From Nymphaea colorata (Eukaryota > Streptophyta > Magnoliopsida > Nymphaeales > Nymphaeaceae), in NCBI RefSeq assembly GCF_008831285.2, contig NC_045143.1, positions 2,737,503 through 2,801,502 of the forward strand: a stretch of 64,000 nucleotides of DNA, in the 5' to 3' direction. Shown here in pieces: positions 39,003 to 53,800 of this stretch. Positions within the stretch are counted from its first letter, which is position 1; every line of letters starts with the position of its first letter. Position numbers and translations under genes: made by a program. The notes beneath the pieces were generated by a model. It was given only the letters and a program-made list of their open reading frames with translations, searched no databases and was not told where the DNA came from.

Positions 39003-41204
39003 CAACTGTAAATTGATCTGTAAATAAGTTTTGGACATTCATTAGGTCTCTGAAGCATCGTCTAAACCATTCTTGGTTGGGCCTCCAAGCACAGTTTGCT
39101 CCTAGGGATGGCAAAAATAGTCTGCCGTGCGGGCGCGGGTTCCGAAGTTTTGCATGCATATTGAACAGAAAAATAGGATGCTGCTTGGCTTGAAGGACTC
39201 ACGTGTACTGCATGAGTTGTTGCTTGTCATTCTAATCAGGTGGGTGACTACCCAACCCCAGATGACCATACCAACAAAAGGGTTAAAATCTGTATGCCAC
39301 GACCGCGAGTTACTGTTTCAATTTGGACATTCAATTCTTTTGTTTTCACTCTTATGAAAAAGGAAATACTGTATTTCAGTTTTGTATCATCCTTCTAACG
39401 CCCATTTTTTCACCCCCTTTGTGAAAGATACATTGATAACAGGTAAAGTCAGAAGTTAGAACAATAAAAAAGATGAAGGAATATAATATGGAGCGAAAAT
39501 AAATGATATAAGAACTGAGTTTTCTCGCTTCAAATGAAATGATCTTCTGACAAATGAAAAATAAGTTTCTCCAGCCCCAAGGGACGTAGCACAATCAGAT
39601 GGTAAGGTGGTTCACACTGGGGGATCCGAGGTTTGTATCCCCGTGGTCACTGATGTATTACTCTTTTGGGCTGATGATAAGTGTGAGAAACAAATTTCTC
39701 TAAAATACCGCCTCCTTGAGAGAAGCATCAAGTTGCCGGTTTTCGAGACATTTTTTTTGGAGAAATTTCCCTTTAATACAAAGTTTTTCGTAACTATGAT
39801 GCTGTTAGTAGGGTAAGTTGCTTTAATTAATAAAATATCCATTTGCCTTATTAAATTATTCACGTTATCTGCAGATAAGTGACAACAAGAAGGCAATTAT
39901 GTATGAAATGACGAAGAAAAGTCAAACACTAATTACTTGCTCAATCAACATCAATCGAACAAGCCAAGAAAACAAACGCATAATGTTACACCACCCTCTA
40001 CCAGCTTCCACTAGCTTCCACTAGGAGTTGACATAAAGCTATGTGAACAACTACCGAAATTCACTAGGAGATCTTACCAATTCAGTTGAGAGATTCATGA
40101 GCACACGCGCAAAGCATCTGTTTCCATTCTGATTTTGAAATGTCTCTCACTGAACGGCATCATCAGATTTTCCAACAAGTGGATTTTTTTTCAGCAACAT
40201 GATTCTTCTAAATGACTACACGAAGCACTTCATACTTCACATGAAGACGAGCTCAACTCCTCGGAGAAACTAGAACAATATGGAAGAATCTCTAGTGTTA
40301 CATTTTCATCTCATCTCACATTGCCCTTCTGCTACGGCACCAAGACACAACAGCGAATGTCCTGAGGTACCTGGATCTGTCGATGAGCACGGTTTGTTGC
40401 CATCCGCAGGTCAAGACATCGACTTGTCACCAACACCCTGAAAGAACAAGTACATGACCAACTAAGTTGGCAATAATAATCAATGCACATTGATTATTAA
40501 TAACTTGAGATGCATGCATGCGCGAAACATAACATTGTGACAAGCTTCTGCTGACGCTCAAACAAAGATGTCTTCAGGTTGCACGTGCAGGTTTCTCTGT
40601 TATCCTGCGACCGACGAGGTCATAAGGGCGCAAAAACAGATACTCTTGCTCTCATGCATCTGTAGCGATTTCTGCCAAAACTATTTGATGCAATCGGTGG
40701 TGCCAGAGACAAAAAAGGATACATATCGTGGACATACTATGTGGGATGTGGTCATCCTACACATTTCGAATTTCAGACTAGCGCATTTCAAATTGCAGAG
40801 TGGTGGAGGCTAAAAAAAAGCTTGCCACTCCTCAAATTCATGACTTCACCTTTTTACGGTTTGATTTCATTTGGTACCTTGTAGGGGTTAGACAATTTAT
40901 GCATATACTGTAGAATCGATTCCTCTCTCTTTGTGTGTGTGTATGTGTGTCAATATATATTGTAACATGGAAGGAAAATGTGCAACTTTTCTGCATAGAT
41001 CAGTTGTTTAGTACGATCAGGCTTTAAACTGGTTACTGATTAGCATATCCATTACAAGATTGGAGCCAGAATAGTCAGATCTATTACTATAGGAGTATCA
41101 AAACAAGGAACAATGCTACGGTTTCTATCGGCAGAGGAGATAAATCTTGTGATTTGTGAATGTCATCTTTGAACGTAGCATATATGTGGAAGCAGATTTT
41201 TACT
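39003..41204. other. Region 3' of the PPR gene
   Basis: The PPR 3' UTR, a probable SINE (39576-39700) and otherwise non-coding AT-rich DNA. A perfect 12-bp inverted repeat lies at 40474-40499. The stretch after 39107 (gggatggcaaaaatag) resembles the edge of a common plant repeat, but I could not define its ends. Confidence 0.45.
39576..39700 (+). mobile_element. tRNA-derived SINE-like element
   Basis: An RNA polymerase III A-box-like sequence (tagcacaatcagatgg, 39587-39602) is followed 43 nt later by a B-box-like sequence (ggtttgtatcc, 39630-39640). The spacing and order fit the head of a tRNA-derived plant SINE such as the Au family. The tail and target duplication are not clear, so the right border is approximate. 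It does not fold as an intact tRNA gene. Confidence 0.45.
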
Positions 41205-41630
41205 TCATTGATTTACCTCTAGGTGTGCCAACATCTCCTTTGCTGCCTCTATGTCTCCATCGTTTGCAGCATAAATATCAAGTACGGATTCTTCCGAGTA
41301 TCCGGGAAACATGAGTGACAAGGACCTCAAGTCTGAAGCTACAATGTCATTCGGGCTAATCTGAGCCTGTTCATCACTTCCACTTGGAAATGGGTCTCCC
41401 ATGAACTCTCGAATTTCACCCGTCACCTGTGAGAGATGATCTAATTCAAATGATTCGCTAAACACATTGGCATTGGTGGGAGCATCGCTACACCGGGAAC
41501 GTGCAACCCCTTTTGCTTCTTGGTCTGCAGGATCACTGTCCAGGTTAATGCTCTTCTCTTGTGAAGGTGTTAAATTACTAGGTACGAAAACTGGAGCATT
41601 AGGATTCAGATAGAATTTCTTGGATTCCAT
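41205..41630 (-). CDS. PAM2/CUE protein interacting with poly(A)-binding protein (CID-type)
   Basis: Small protein of 141 residues, start MESKKFYLNP. A PAM2 motif near the N-terminus (LNPNAPVFVPS, about residues 7-17) is the peptide that docks onto the MLLE domain of poly(A)-binding protein. The C-terminal CUE-like domain (DLRSLSLMFPGYSEESVLDIY, then EAAKEMLAHLEV) is a ubiquitin-binding-type three-helix fold. This pairing is typical of the plant CID5/CID6 group of cytosolic proteins. The frame extends about 10 codons further upstream without an ATG, so the start at 41630 is the natural one. A 5' UTR intron and leader exon upstream (about 42560-42740) are plausible but not proven. Confidence 0.85.
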   Translation of the reverse strand: MESKKFYLNPNAPVFVPSNLTPSQEKSINLDSDPADQEAKGVARSRCSDAPTNANVFSESFELDHLSQVTGEIREFMGDPFPSGSDEQAQISPNDIVASDLRSLSLMFPGYSEESVLDIYAANDGDIEAAKEMLAHLEVNQ

Positions 41631-44600
41631 TGTAGTGGGTCTGAACTTGGCAGGGCTCAAAAAAAAATATTTAACGACTAGCTCTTGTCATCTGCACCCG
41701 TTCTGTCTTAAATAACCACGCCTCCAGCCATCACAAACACTGAATCAAAAGGCCACTTTGTGTCAATCTTGCTATTTGGATAAAAGAAGATAAGAAATAG
41801 ACAAAAGAACTGATCTAAGGATCTAGCTTTTTAACGTAAACACACCGCAAATAATGAAATTGTTGGTCTTTCCTCAACAAGAGTGAACAGATGTTACGAG
41901 CACAAACTAGATAAACATGTCACAGGATGAAACTGGAGCAACCAGATTAATCAACAAAAACACAGGACTGGATCTCCACATAACTATATATGCATCTGAC
42001 ACAGTAAAGCCGTGATAATTGGTACATCTTTATACTAGTCAGCTACCGCACATCCGCAAACTGATAAATGGATATTGACATTATAGTGTGGTAATATCGC
42101 AAGAAAAATCGAAACCTCTAGTCGCCGCATGTATATCCGCCAATAAAACTCCCATTGATTGAAATGTGCATACAGTTTGATTGCCCAACCTAGTTGAGGC
42201 TCCAAGTAGAAAGAAACATGATAAATTGCAGTTTTTCCGCAATAAATTAGATCCACCTAGCCCTTGAATATGTACTGGTTTCCACAGCAATTAAGAGATG
42301 AAGTAAACTATTACTTGAATAATCTAAAGACATTAAGTGTCACCAATCGAAAACTATCGAGAACTCGAAATCAACTCAAAAAAGTAATTGAACACAATAA
42401 AGATAGGTAGCACAAATAAGAGAACAATCAAACGTAAAAGGCAACACTCATGTCAGAATCTAAGGCTACCTTCAGAAAGGCAGTACTCGAGTCAGAGAGA
42501 TCATATCGCCATCAAACCCCCAGAATGACGGTCACTAACAGATAATCAAACTAGATCTTGGCAGTCAAAAGTGGGCCCTGATACCTATCTTTTCCCCACT
42601 GAAATTTCCGTAGAAATCGCCTGGAGAGATTTTGGCAAAGGTGAATGAGAGAAAGCAATGAGATGGGCTCCTTCCCTTGTATTATAGAAGGGTTTTTATT
42701 TCCCACCGACTTTAATAACTGCCTCCTTTTCATCAGTGGATGGTTAAACTGGTACGAATGAAGTTAATGTCACGTTAAGTTCATGCATATTTTCCCTTTT
42801 CCTCCTTTTTGTGTCATAGACTTCTATGGTGAACCAATCAGGAGGAGTTCGAACTCCACAAATATGCATTCTTTGCTATCAGAGCTCAAAACAGAAGACG
42901 GTTCGATGGCGCCAGTGATCATGGAATCTCTTTCCATTTTTTCTGTCTTATTTAGTTGCCGACCCTTTTAACCTCGACATTAAAGTTAAGACCATTTTTT
43001 TTAATTTCTTTATACATGCTGCAATTCCACTAATGAATGTCAAAATGCAAGTTTATTATCATTGTTGTATGTTGATTGAAGTTCAAACCTCAACGTGAAG
43101 TCCACACTTTATCCTAATGCCTTTGCTTAACACTCTGCCAAGCACCATTGCCTTTTTCCTTTCTCCATTCATGAGGAGAGTATGTTTTGCGATACATCAG
43201 GGAGAAAGAGGGTGTCAATCAAATGAGGTTCCGTCTTATCACCATTTTCTCCATCTTACGAGGTTAAAACGTTGTCTTGAGATACCAAATGGGAGAGAAA
43301 GCCTCGGTAGAAAGAGTTTCAGGATTTTGCATCACGTGATACAGTGGCTAAGATCTAATATCTATTGAATGACAGAACTAGCTTCTCGAATTAAGGTCTA
43401 TATTCAAAATACTGATCTTTTTGAATTCAATGAGCAGTAAAAACTAAAAAGGAATAGCTTTCACTTTCAATTGATGAACTTAAAACTCACATTCTCGTTT
43501 TATACTTGTCCTTTTCCTCAACTGTACCTTTCATTATCGTTCATTTATATGCTGCTTTATTTGGGCAAAAACGTTCCCGAATCACCGGGTTAATAGTTAA
43601 TCGTCAAAAGATACTTCGAGCTACATAAAATAAAAGGTGCGGTCAAATGGGTCTTACGGGTTTTATGTTCTTAGTTGTTAGTAGACACAATACATTACGC
43701 ATGTCCAGTGGTTAGAATGTTTTTTGGCGATGTTGCTTTTTTCTTATTATTACATTGATTTTACTATTTCTGTATCAACTGAATCCAAAACATTTACCAA
43801 GTCTGAAAATTCCATTCAGTCCTTCAGACAGGGTTGGTAAATGTATTGAACAACTCAATGATCGACATGGTTTGATTGACTAAAAGTAAGTCGCTTTTCT
43901 GTTTTTTCTGTATGTTGATTTTCTGTTTTTTTCTGTCAGTAAAGTTGCAAATCGGTACAGCAAGATGTACTAGAAGTCGGGTCAGAAGCAGATTCCATAC
44001 ATTAGAAATTGGCAAAATTCTCAAACCAGATCGGAACCACTTGCAACCTTATATTTTAGCATGAGCTAATTTTGAATCTAAGATGTTTTTTAGCTTGGCT
44101 TAGATAACATGTACCGCGTACAGCGTGGTGGCGGTTGGGATTTATCCAGAGTTCATTTAACCACAAGAAGCATGCTCACTAAGTGGTTTAACCCTTGCCT
44201 GTTTCTGTTAATAATAACTAGTTACGAAAGAAAAAGTATATAGCGTGCAAAATGTATACTTGGAGAGGAGGAGCTCACAACAAAGTCATTTGCCCAAGGG
44301 TAGCAACTCATTCTCAGGGGCAATGGCGTTTAATTGCTTCGTGGCTTGACAATGGAAGCATGGAGAAGGCCAGCTCCACAGATAAGTTGTCATTGCTTGA
44401 AGAAACAGCAACGCAATTTTTACTTGTCTGGCCCTAAAATCTCAATGCCTTGAGTTAAATTAAAAACCCAGAGCTTGATCTTCAATAATTGACATTATCT
44501 GGGGTTGGGTATTACTGCACCACATTGTCAAGCATCTAATAGTCAGGCTGTTTATGATTCCACGTCTTAGCAGTGAGCAATGCCACCAAAGATAAAAAGA

Positions 44601-44854
44601 TGGGCGTGTTAGAAACCCCATTCAGAAAAGAAAAGATGTTTCCTGTAAAAATGCACTTTCTCTAACCCATTGATTATACCATATTTACAGCAATATAATA
44701 TATACAGACTCTGCAACATAGATGCAGATAAATAACATCATATACAAAACCAAAATTACAAGAACGCATTTTTTTCACTTTTTATTTCTCTCTCCAGAAA
44801 ACAATTTTCTTTTGTACAACTGAACTACCTAAAAGAAATCATATTTTTTGCACA
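41631..44854. other. Upstream region of the CID-type gene and TIC236 3' flank
   Basis: It probably contains a 5' UTR intron and leader exon of the CID-type gene near 42560-42740, then its promoter. The remainder up to 44854 shows no gene; the last few hundred bases are the TIC236 3' UTR. Confidence 0.45.
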
Positions 44855-47800
44855 CTAATCTTGCGATGTGGCCGAATACTCGCACAACAAGCGCCAGGAT
44901 GGAGATGACTGGAAAAGGATTCGCAACCTACTTGTCAACTGATAAAGAAGAGTCCACTGCATTGCCATTTCTGAGTCCTTCATTTGCCTGACGACTGACG
45001 CCTGAAAAACGAAAAAGGGAAGTTATCTGAAAGGTCATCGGGAACCCTGTGAATAGAGAAAACTTAGGTCGCTCAATCTGACATGGCATAAATTAAGAAC
45101 AGAAGATGCTGTCCAGTTAAATAATAGTGCTAACTTGGGTGCACCGGATGCAGCATCAACTGACAGTACAGGAGAAGTGAAACACCCACAGTGAATGTGT
45201 AAAATCGATTTCTGAAAAGGTGCTTCCATGCGGATAAGCAACGATATATTCTTAAAAGCGTGTAAGCTACTGAACTGTGTAACAATGAAAAATAAATAAA
45301 TAAATAAATAAAGGAACCCTACATGAATTCAGACATTTAAGTAGGTTTTAAACTACAGTCACCCTTAATGCTTCTATCAAGTTCACCAAAGGACTTGACA
45401 AATTGGAAAACTATAAACTGGTACTGTGACTAGGACAAAGGCGAATATCAATGCTTCATCAGCTGAAAGTTTAACCAATGAATCACAACAATTGCTTTTC
45501 AGAATGCACAGATGCCAATTTGTTCACACATTCTTCCTGAACGGTGGTCACCTTTGACAAGTATGCAGTTCCTGTCTCTTTACAGTCATGTTCTCCAATG
45601 TTCAAATGTTGAATGACATTTGTGCAGTAGAAGCCAGGGAGTTTTGTCAATTTACAACCACCAATTTTGTAAATTCACACTTTTTATTTTTTCAGTCAAA
45701 TCAAGGTTTATTTGCAGAACAAATTCAATCATATTACAAATTATCAGATACCTGAAGGCGTTTGCCAAGCTGAACTTCCACCTCAGTTCCAAATGAAATG
45801 CTGTTGGCCAGAGACTTAAGTGGGTCAATTGTAGGATCCAGTGAAAGCAAGCTTGGAATTTGGGGTGCATAAACTAGCCTCCACCTAGCTTGGCCAAATT
45901 CACCTTTCCCTTCGATCCTTGGCATTAAGGTTTCTAATGTCGCAGCTGCCAACTTCTTGAAGGCAAGCTGGCCATCACCTTCCAACAATGACTCTGCTAA
46001 TTGACTCTCAAAGACTCTGGCGGCCTGCAAAAGGTAGTTCAGACTTCAGATACAAAATTTATTCCAAATTTTCTCATCATACAGTGTAAATCTTCGAAGG
46101 CAGGAAAAGCAAAAAAAAAAAAAGAAAAAAAAAAGAAACATTGAAATGCAGTTGCATCTTAGATTCATGTCCAATCAGACAGATGACCAGAACAAAAAAA
46201 CATATTACTTTTCAAACAACAATCAGACCAAGAACAGGTAGAAAACCAAATATTTTTTATCATCAAGCAGAAACAGTTCACACAAATACACAGAGCCACA
46301 ACAAGGGAGCAAGAGAGATGCTGCCTTGACTTATCCCTCAGATATTCAGCAACCTGAACTTATTGTGCAAGCCAGTCATAAAGTGACAATAGAAATCATT
46401 ACCATGATAGATAGACAAGTTGAGATGTCCATATCATTTGACATACTTAACATGCAATGTTACTGAGATAGCTTTCAAGCTGCACACCATGTATCAAAAA
46501 GCAGTTCAACAAAACTACCAACTTGGATTTGAAACCATCACCAATTTACAGAGCAAAAGCATCAGGTCAACTAGGTAAGGCTTCCCAACTCAAATTCCTC
46601 ATTAGCTGTGACATCTATGCCAGTAGCACAATAAAATAATCCAGTAGCTACAAAACCAGCATAACAACACCAAGAAGGTAATTGTCATACAATAAAAGCA
46701 GACCAGTTAAAACTACAAAACCAGTAAAACTACAAGAAGGTATTTGACGGACTAGCATAGGCACATGTAGGGCTGCCTAAAACAGGTGTCAAAAGTGCCA
46801 ACTATTTGGAACCTTGAGTCATATTAACATACAATAGTAACAATATTAGCATTTTGAAATGATGTGGCAGAATAGAACAGTATTTTATGAAGTGAAATCC
46901 TGTAAGTGGAATACATGTGCTAAGTTGCCAACTATCTTGACACTTGATTAATGGTAAACACCATTAGCATTCTGAAATTTTGTGGCAAAAGTAAGGGAAC
47001 ATGTGACCAATGAATGTATCTGTTTTCAATTATTCAGTTAGAATTTATGCATTTCTCCTGACATTCACCAGTTCAAAAAAAAAAAGCGTGAAACACTTTG
47101 CCTTAAAATCCTCAAGCAGCAACCATCTGATTCGTGATATCATGGCAGCATGAAATATGACTAACTTGCCCTTGTTCAACTACATGGCAGGCAAAAAGGA
47201 TTACTTCAATCATTTTGCCAAAAAATTCACAGCTATACAATGTTGAAGGGCAGGCAAATTAAGTTGTTGAATTAATTGGAGTGCTGGGAGGAAAGAGTAA
47301 GAGGTTACCACAGCAGTCCTTTTATATAATAAGAACTTCCAACTCTAGTTGATTATAGAAGTTACTTTTGAATTCAATTAAAATGAATGATTTTTCCAAT
47401 TGGTCAAGACTTACCGACTGAGACATCGTTAGAGCACTTACGTGTCTTGAACTTATACTGAATGCTGTCAATGTGAATGAAAGGATAGAAAAGAAAACTT
47501 TTTTGGTCACGCAAAAACTCCGTGGCGGTGGTCATGAATGGGTTATAAGCTCCGACAGCTGGTATTAACTCACAAATTGAGCATCACACATCATGCTCGA
47601 AGTCCATGAGAATGGTCATGAACAGTATAAGGTCTATCAGCTAGCGGTCATCCATGTATGGAGCATCACACGTCTTAAGTGCATGGCTTCGTAGTTCGTT
47701 CTAGAGACCTTTAAAAGATCCAAGCCATGGCTATCCAATTGGATTAGATTTAGATTGGATCAATTTGATGTGATTTATTTATTTGATTCCTTATCATTTT

Positions 47801-50800
47801 CATTTATTAAGTTGAATTTGGACCATCTATCTCAATGTTGGATCCAATACCCAAATAGTTAGGAAATATTATTTAAAGGGGAAAAGTAGTTCTTGAGGAA
47901 TTGAAGTGAATAGGAATTTGTTTGCCCTAATTTTCCTTGGCCAATTTCCCTTGATAGATTCAATTTGCATGTCATTCGTCTTTCTACAGAGATTAGAGCG
48001 ACGACCTCTAATCACTGTGTCAAGATCCCACCCACTTCATGAAATAATTGCAAGAAGGAACTTATCTCCCTTCAAATGATTATTTAATTCAACTATCTTA
48101 GTCATCAAAACCCCGACTAGTCAAATAGTTAGTCTGACTAGTCGATTGAGTCAATTATCGACCGACCTTTTCTTCAAACCAATGACTAATGGGTCAAACT
48201 AGTCAATTGGTCAGCATAGTTGTTGGTCAACTGAGTAATCCCTGGTCTATATCTGCATTCCCTTTTTATACATATATGTTTCTTGATTTATTTCCATATA
48301 TTTATTTATTTATTTATAGTCAATTGACTTAGGCCAATTCAGACACGACTTCTGATTTTTAAAATTCAGCTGACTATATTGAACACTCGTAATCACAAGC
48401 AAAGAAGTCAACATAGAATGTAGATTCACGCATCACATGACTATGGGCAAGTCAAAGGTGGGCCCTAAGAATTTCAATATCACACTGGCCACACATATCA
48501 GTCATGAACTTATCTTCAAAGTTGAAAGGATGAAAGGACCACAATGGTCGAAAGAGCTAGGTGACCCTAGGTGGTAGACCTTCAAAGGGACTAGGCAGCA
48601 CCAAGGCAGGCCAAAGCCAATAAATGTAAAAGCAAAAAGATGAGTAAGAAGAAGAAGAAAATGAATAAAGAAAAGTCAAAGTAGAAGAGAAAAAACAGAG
48701 GCGGAAAAAAAAAACCTTACATATGTTATACTTGGGCACCTAGGTGGCAAGCCTAGTCAAAAAGGTGGGCCACCTAGGGCCTAGGCACGCCTAGGTATGC
48801 TTTAGAGAGCAAACAAAAGGACTTTGTTAACCAGATCAACAATTATGGATTAAGAGACACACACATTGCAGAGCTGCCAACCTAACAACAAAAGGAAAAA
48901 ATGGAGAAAAAAAGGAAAGAACACTTTTTTCTAAGTTTAGGTAGTACCTCAGTTGGTGAGAGAACATCCTGTTCCACAGAACGAGTAGAGGTAACAACCA
49001 AATTGTCTTGCCAATTGCTGGCCCTGCTTTGGATTCTCAATTGCCATTCGGATCCAACCAATGCAAGATCAAGTGTCGGATCCAATCCTTGGTCAGGCTC
49101 AAATTTTGCTATATTTTGATGCTCCCGCTTAAGCCTCACCTGTGAAACCACGCTCATTAACACAACTAGAACAAAAAATGCAAAGACAATCTGGTAAATA
49201 AGGAGGAACTTTAACCAAGATCAAGAAACTGTGCTCACCTGGGTAGCAACTAAGTTTACCTCACCATTTTCAAAAGTCAAAACCCCTCTAGGCTTTATCC
49301 ACTTGGGATCAGCCAAACCATTCAGCTCAAGTTCCCCACTGGCTGCAAAGTTAAGAATCAAAGGGTACACGATCTTTAGTTCTGGTCCAAGATGAACCTT
49401 TAAGTCACTTAAGTGAACATTCAGTCTTGGCTTTGTTTTCACAGACTCCTTCTTCTGTCCAACTTCATCTGATTTCTCTGTCCAAAAAGCCAATTAATTT
49501 TCTTAATATTATCTACACAAAACATCAAAAACTTGCATAATATTGCAAAGGCATATCAAATTCATTTGATTACTTTCAATAGGTCAATAATTTATTTTCA
49601 TTTGCTTAGTCTCACCAACCAAGTGGGTGATTCTGCTGCTGTAGTGACCAATAAAAGGGCCATGTTGGCTGGTTTCTTTAATATGGTTGACTTGTTATGC
49701 AGTACGTATTTTTTTATCATCTGAAGCACATGCTTGTTAAGCAAGAACAACTATACGTTGTCTAAGAAACAAAAATGCAGTATTGCCTATGTAAAGCTTG
49801 ACCATTATTTTCCTATGGTATTACATATAATAGGAACTCCAGTCTAAATTCCAAATGTTTACTCTTATCTGTGCACTTTCATGAGAATATACTTGTTGTA
49901 CCCTAGTTATTACCTGCTGGCTGTGGAACTTTTGAGGGACCAGTTGATAAAGAACCAAAAAAGCGTGAAACATGTCCAGAAGAAGCCAACCGACTGTAAA
50001 TGCTGCTAGCAAGACTTGAACGATTTGCTGTTAATCTATTGACGGTTGCACCTGCTCCTTTGTCATGGGGCAAATATGCTTCCCCATGACTTAGTTTAAT
50101 CATGCCAGAAACATCAGGCTGCAGTATGGAACCTGTAACCTGGATCTGACTATCAACCTGGCCACTGTTAATAAAAAAAGACTTATTGTAAGAATAGCAA
50201 CTATATGAGAAATTAGAAGCAACAGCTAACTGAAGCTACACTAAAGTTTTTTTTTCTACAAGATTGAAGAATATATACACAAGAAAGGAATGCAAGTCAC
50301 CTGAAAACATTTTTTGCTCGCACTTCCAGGACTTCACATTTCAAATCAATTTTATCACCAGGAAACAATTCACTGGCTTTCAGGGGCAAATTCCCTTTCA
50401 CCACTAACCTTCCTTTTCTGCCTACCCTGCTCTCCAGAACATTGATGGATAGACGATTAGATTTGAAATTAACTGTACCTCCAAAATTAGACAGTGGCTT
50501 AGGTAGGACAGGTGACGATACTGATGCCCTATGAAATGAAGCGGTCCCATCCAATACCGGTTGTTCAATCGTGCCCCTCACCTGAAATAAAAAAAAGGGT
50601 ACCCATCAGTCAATGTTTACACTTTACACATCCTGAAAGATGGCGATATGGTAGTAAACTTTCAGAAAATGTAGCGCCTCTATATTTTTTAGATTTTTCA
50701 GCTCTTGTTTTATGACGAAAACTAACTGTAATAGAACCAAAACAACAGATGAATGTGGCCAAAAATGATATCTAAAGTCATTATTGCCGTGTATCAAATA

Positions 50801-53800
50801 AAAGAAAAATCTAGAAACATGCATTTAGATATGAAATCAAGATCGAAGTTCTGATGACTCGAGCATTATCTACCTGTAAATCAATGTCAGCACTACCGTG
50901 AAGCCAATCCGCATATGGAAATAGAGCTGTAATTAGCATCATGCCACCATCTTTTATATCTGCATCAATTTTTACCTCACTAACATCTGAAATGTTCCAG
51001 TTTAGCCCTTTAAAGTGTTCTGTCAAATAAGCCTCTCGCCCTTCTTCATTCCTTTCCCAGGTAACCTTTTTGTCACCAACCGTTTCAGAATTATCCTTTA
51101 CCTTCTCTTGCATCCAGGTGGGGAACCATTTTGTTCTCATGCTTTCCTTGTCTATTTCATCTTCTATCAGTGAATCATTCTCAAAAAGGGTTATTGGAAT
51201 ACTGCCTTGAACATGCACATGGCCACTTTGGATGACAGGCTCAACATTAGCACTGAAAAGAAAACGGCTAGTTGAGGTCAAAGAAGCAACGACTTCAGCA
51301 CGTCCAAGATCAATGCCACCAACCGCACCATCTAGGAGTCTTACTTGAATGTCACACTCAGGTTTAGCAAGACTTCCTCTAAGATCTCCTTCCATATGTA
51401 GTATGCCCTTAATTGGTGCCAGGATTGCTCTACAAGAATGTATTGCATCTGTTGCTGAAGACTCAATAACCTGAAGCAAAGCAGGAACAAGGCTAACAGG
51501 GAAGTTCAAAACAGCAAAATGAAGATTTGTTTTTGGACCCAATATATTCCCATCTGCATGTAGAGTCGCATTATCCTTCTGTATGAATATTTTCTCAAGA
51601 CGCAGACCATCATTGTTATTATATGCACCAACAGCGAGAACTCGCTGAGTTTTGTAGGCTCCCCATTCCCAATCCTCCCCATGGAAATCAAAGTCTGCCT
51701 GTTCAGAAAAATATGCAAGTTGATTAGCAGCAGCTAACAGATAGTGGAAAAAGAAAAAAAGAAGGCATTTTTTTCCTCTGTTTGCCTCAACTGTTGACAG
51801 CAGTTTATCATTAGTTGAAAGGTAATAGAAGACACAGCCAAGGCATTTTTCTTTCCACTGCTTGCCTCATCTATTGAACTCCAGGCATCTACTGAAAAAG
51901 TGGCTTGGAAGTTTTAATTTTTAATATACTTTGGTGACCAAATAAAAGAAAGGTTCAAGTTCAATGCCCCTTTACATTGTGATTTTCAAGTAATATACCT
52001 CTCACAGATCACAGTGGTAATGCATGCAGTACAAAAAAATGAATAAGTATTTGTGACAATAGCTTTTCCTAATTATTCCTTTAAGAGGAAAGGAAAATCT
52101 TCTCTAAATTTAAGAGCTCATGCACTCTGAAAGCTCCCAAACTTCAAAAAGCAATGTTCATCAAGAGATTCCTGAAAGCCAAGAGACTTCGATACAAAAG
52201 CACATGCACTTCAAAAACAATTCCTGAAGTGCATGCTCATCAAGAGTTTCATGAAAACTAGACACAGACAGACAGACAGACAGACAGAGAAGGTGGGTGA
52301 ACCAGACTGATGCTGAGTTTTTCGAATGATAGACCTAGATGCTTGAAACTCCAGAAAAGAATTCCCTCTAGCAGTTGCCCCTTCTTTTCTAATGCAAATA
52401 CATTTCCTGAAATTTCTTCACAATAGGTAACAACGAGTTATCCATGTGAACTACAAGTCCCTTTTTTTCCCAGTATGAAAGTAAGAACCGTGCATCAGCC
52501 TAGTTCTTTGATGGCATTATGATGTGGCAACTTTTGTGTACAAAAGATCCAATAATTGAAAATGCATTCCATCATCTTCATGTACAGGAACAATGAAATG
52601 CCCTCAACAAGCAAGTAAAAGGGTTCCATTTTAGACCCCAAGAATGCCCCATAACTGAATTAGATGTGTAGCTGTGTCACATGGATGGATGTAGCAAGGC
52701 TCTTTATTTTGGCAAAATATCAAAATACTGGAGAGTAGCATCAAAAAACGTAACAGCCACAGCAATGTTGCACCCTTGCTGCAACTGCACCCAGGTCTTG
52801 GGTATCTCACAAATTGTCGGTTTCTATTTATATTGCTTGCAGTAAGTTAATACTGAATTGAGATAGAGAAAATTTTGTGTTTAAGGGTTTCAGAATGAAC
52901 AAAATAAGGAAACATGTGCCAAAATAAGGAAGCACTTGCAGCCAAGTTTGCATAGTGTTCTAGGCTTCTGATGATATCGTAGACATGAACAAACAAGAAA
53001 AATGTGCACAAAGGTATCTGAAGTTCGTACCATGGTATCCCCATTGCCTCCACCACTAGCATCAAGTGACCCACGCCAACGTCCTCTGAGTTCAGATAAA
53101 CCTGGAAGAGAAATATCTTCAAGACTAACATCATCCGAAGAAATATGCCGGAGATGTAAAGCCTGCAGGAAAAGAGAGTTGTTGTCAATAATAAGATGAA
53201 ACGAGCTTCCACTTTCCTTTTACAGTTAATTGTTGCTTTGCTTATATAATACTTTGCCATGCTAATTGGCATACCTCTAGTTGGTCATTCAGGCTTTCTG
53301 CATAGAATCCAGCAGCTTGCAGACTTTGCATAAAAAAATCCTGAGAAAAATTACAGAAAAGATTTGGAATAGTTCATTAGACAACTATTTTGCAGCAAGT
53401 CACACAAAAAGGAAAAATCTGGAAGTGGGAGTAAGTTGATTAGACAAAGATAAAGCATCAAAGAATTCCTTCTAATCAACTTTCCATTGCTGTATGGACA
53501 ATAACCAGATAATAGGAAGATAACTACCACCAAAGAGCAATCCTGACAAGTTCAAGAATTTTTTACTCCATGAAATTTTCACAGACCTCCATAATGGCCC
53601 ATGAAGATGCATCCTCTTTCAAACCTTTACATTGGGCAGGTATGCAATATTGCTCAACAGATGTATAACCAATATGTCATAAAATTTGAGGTTCAAAACA
53701 GCAACTATGGCATACTAGCATCTTTAACACACTTAAGAGTCAACAAAGAGTATGTAATATGCTCCCTGTATTGAAGAGGTCCTTACTTGACCAATATATA

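Noticed and set aside
39587-39660. tRNA gene
   Set aside because: A- and B-box-like parts are present, but I could not build the acceptor stem or anticodon arm; a SINE head fits better.
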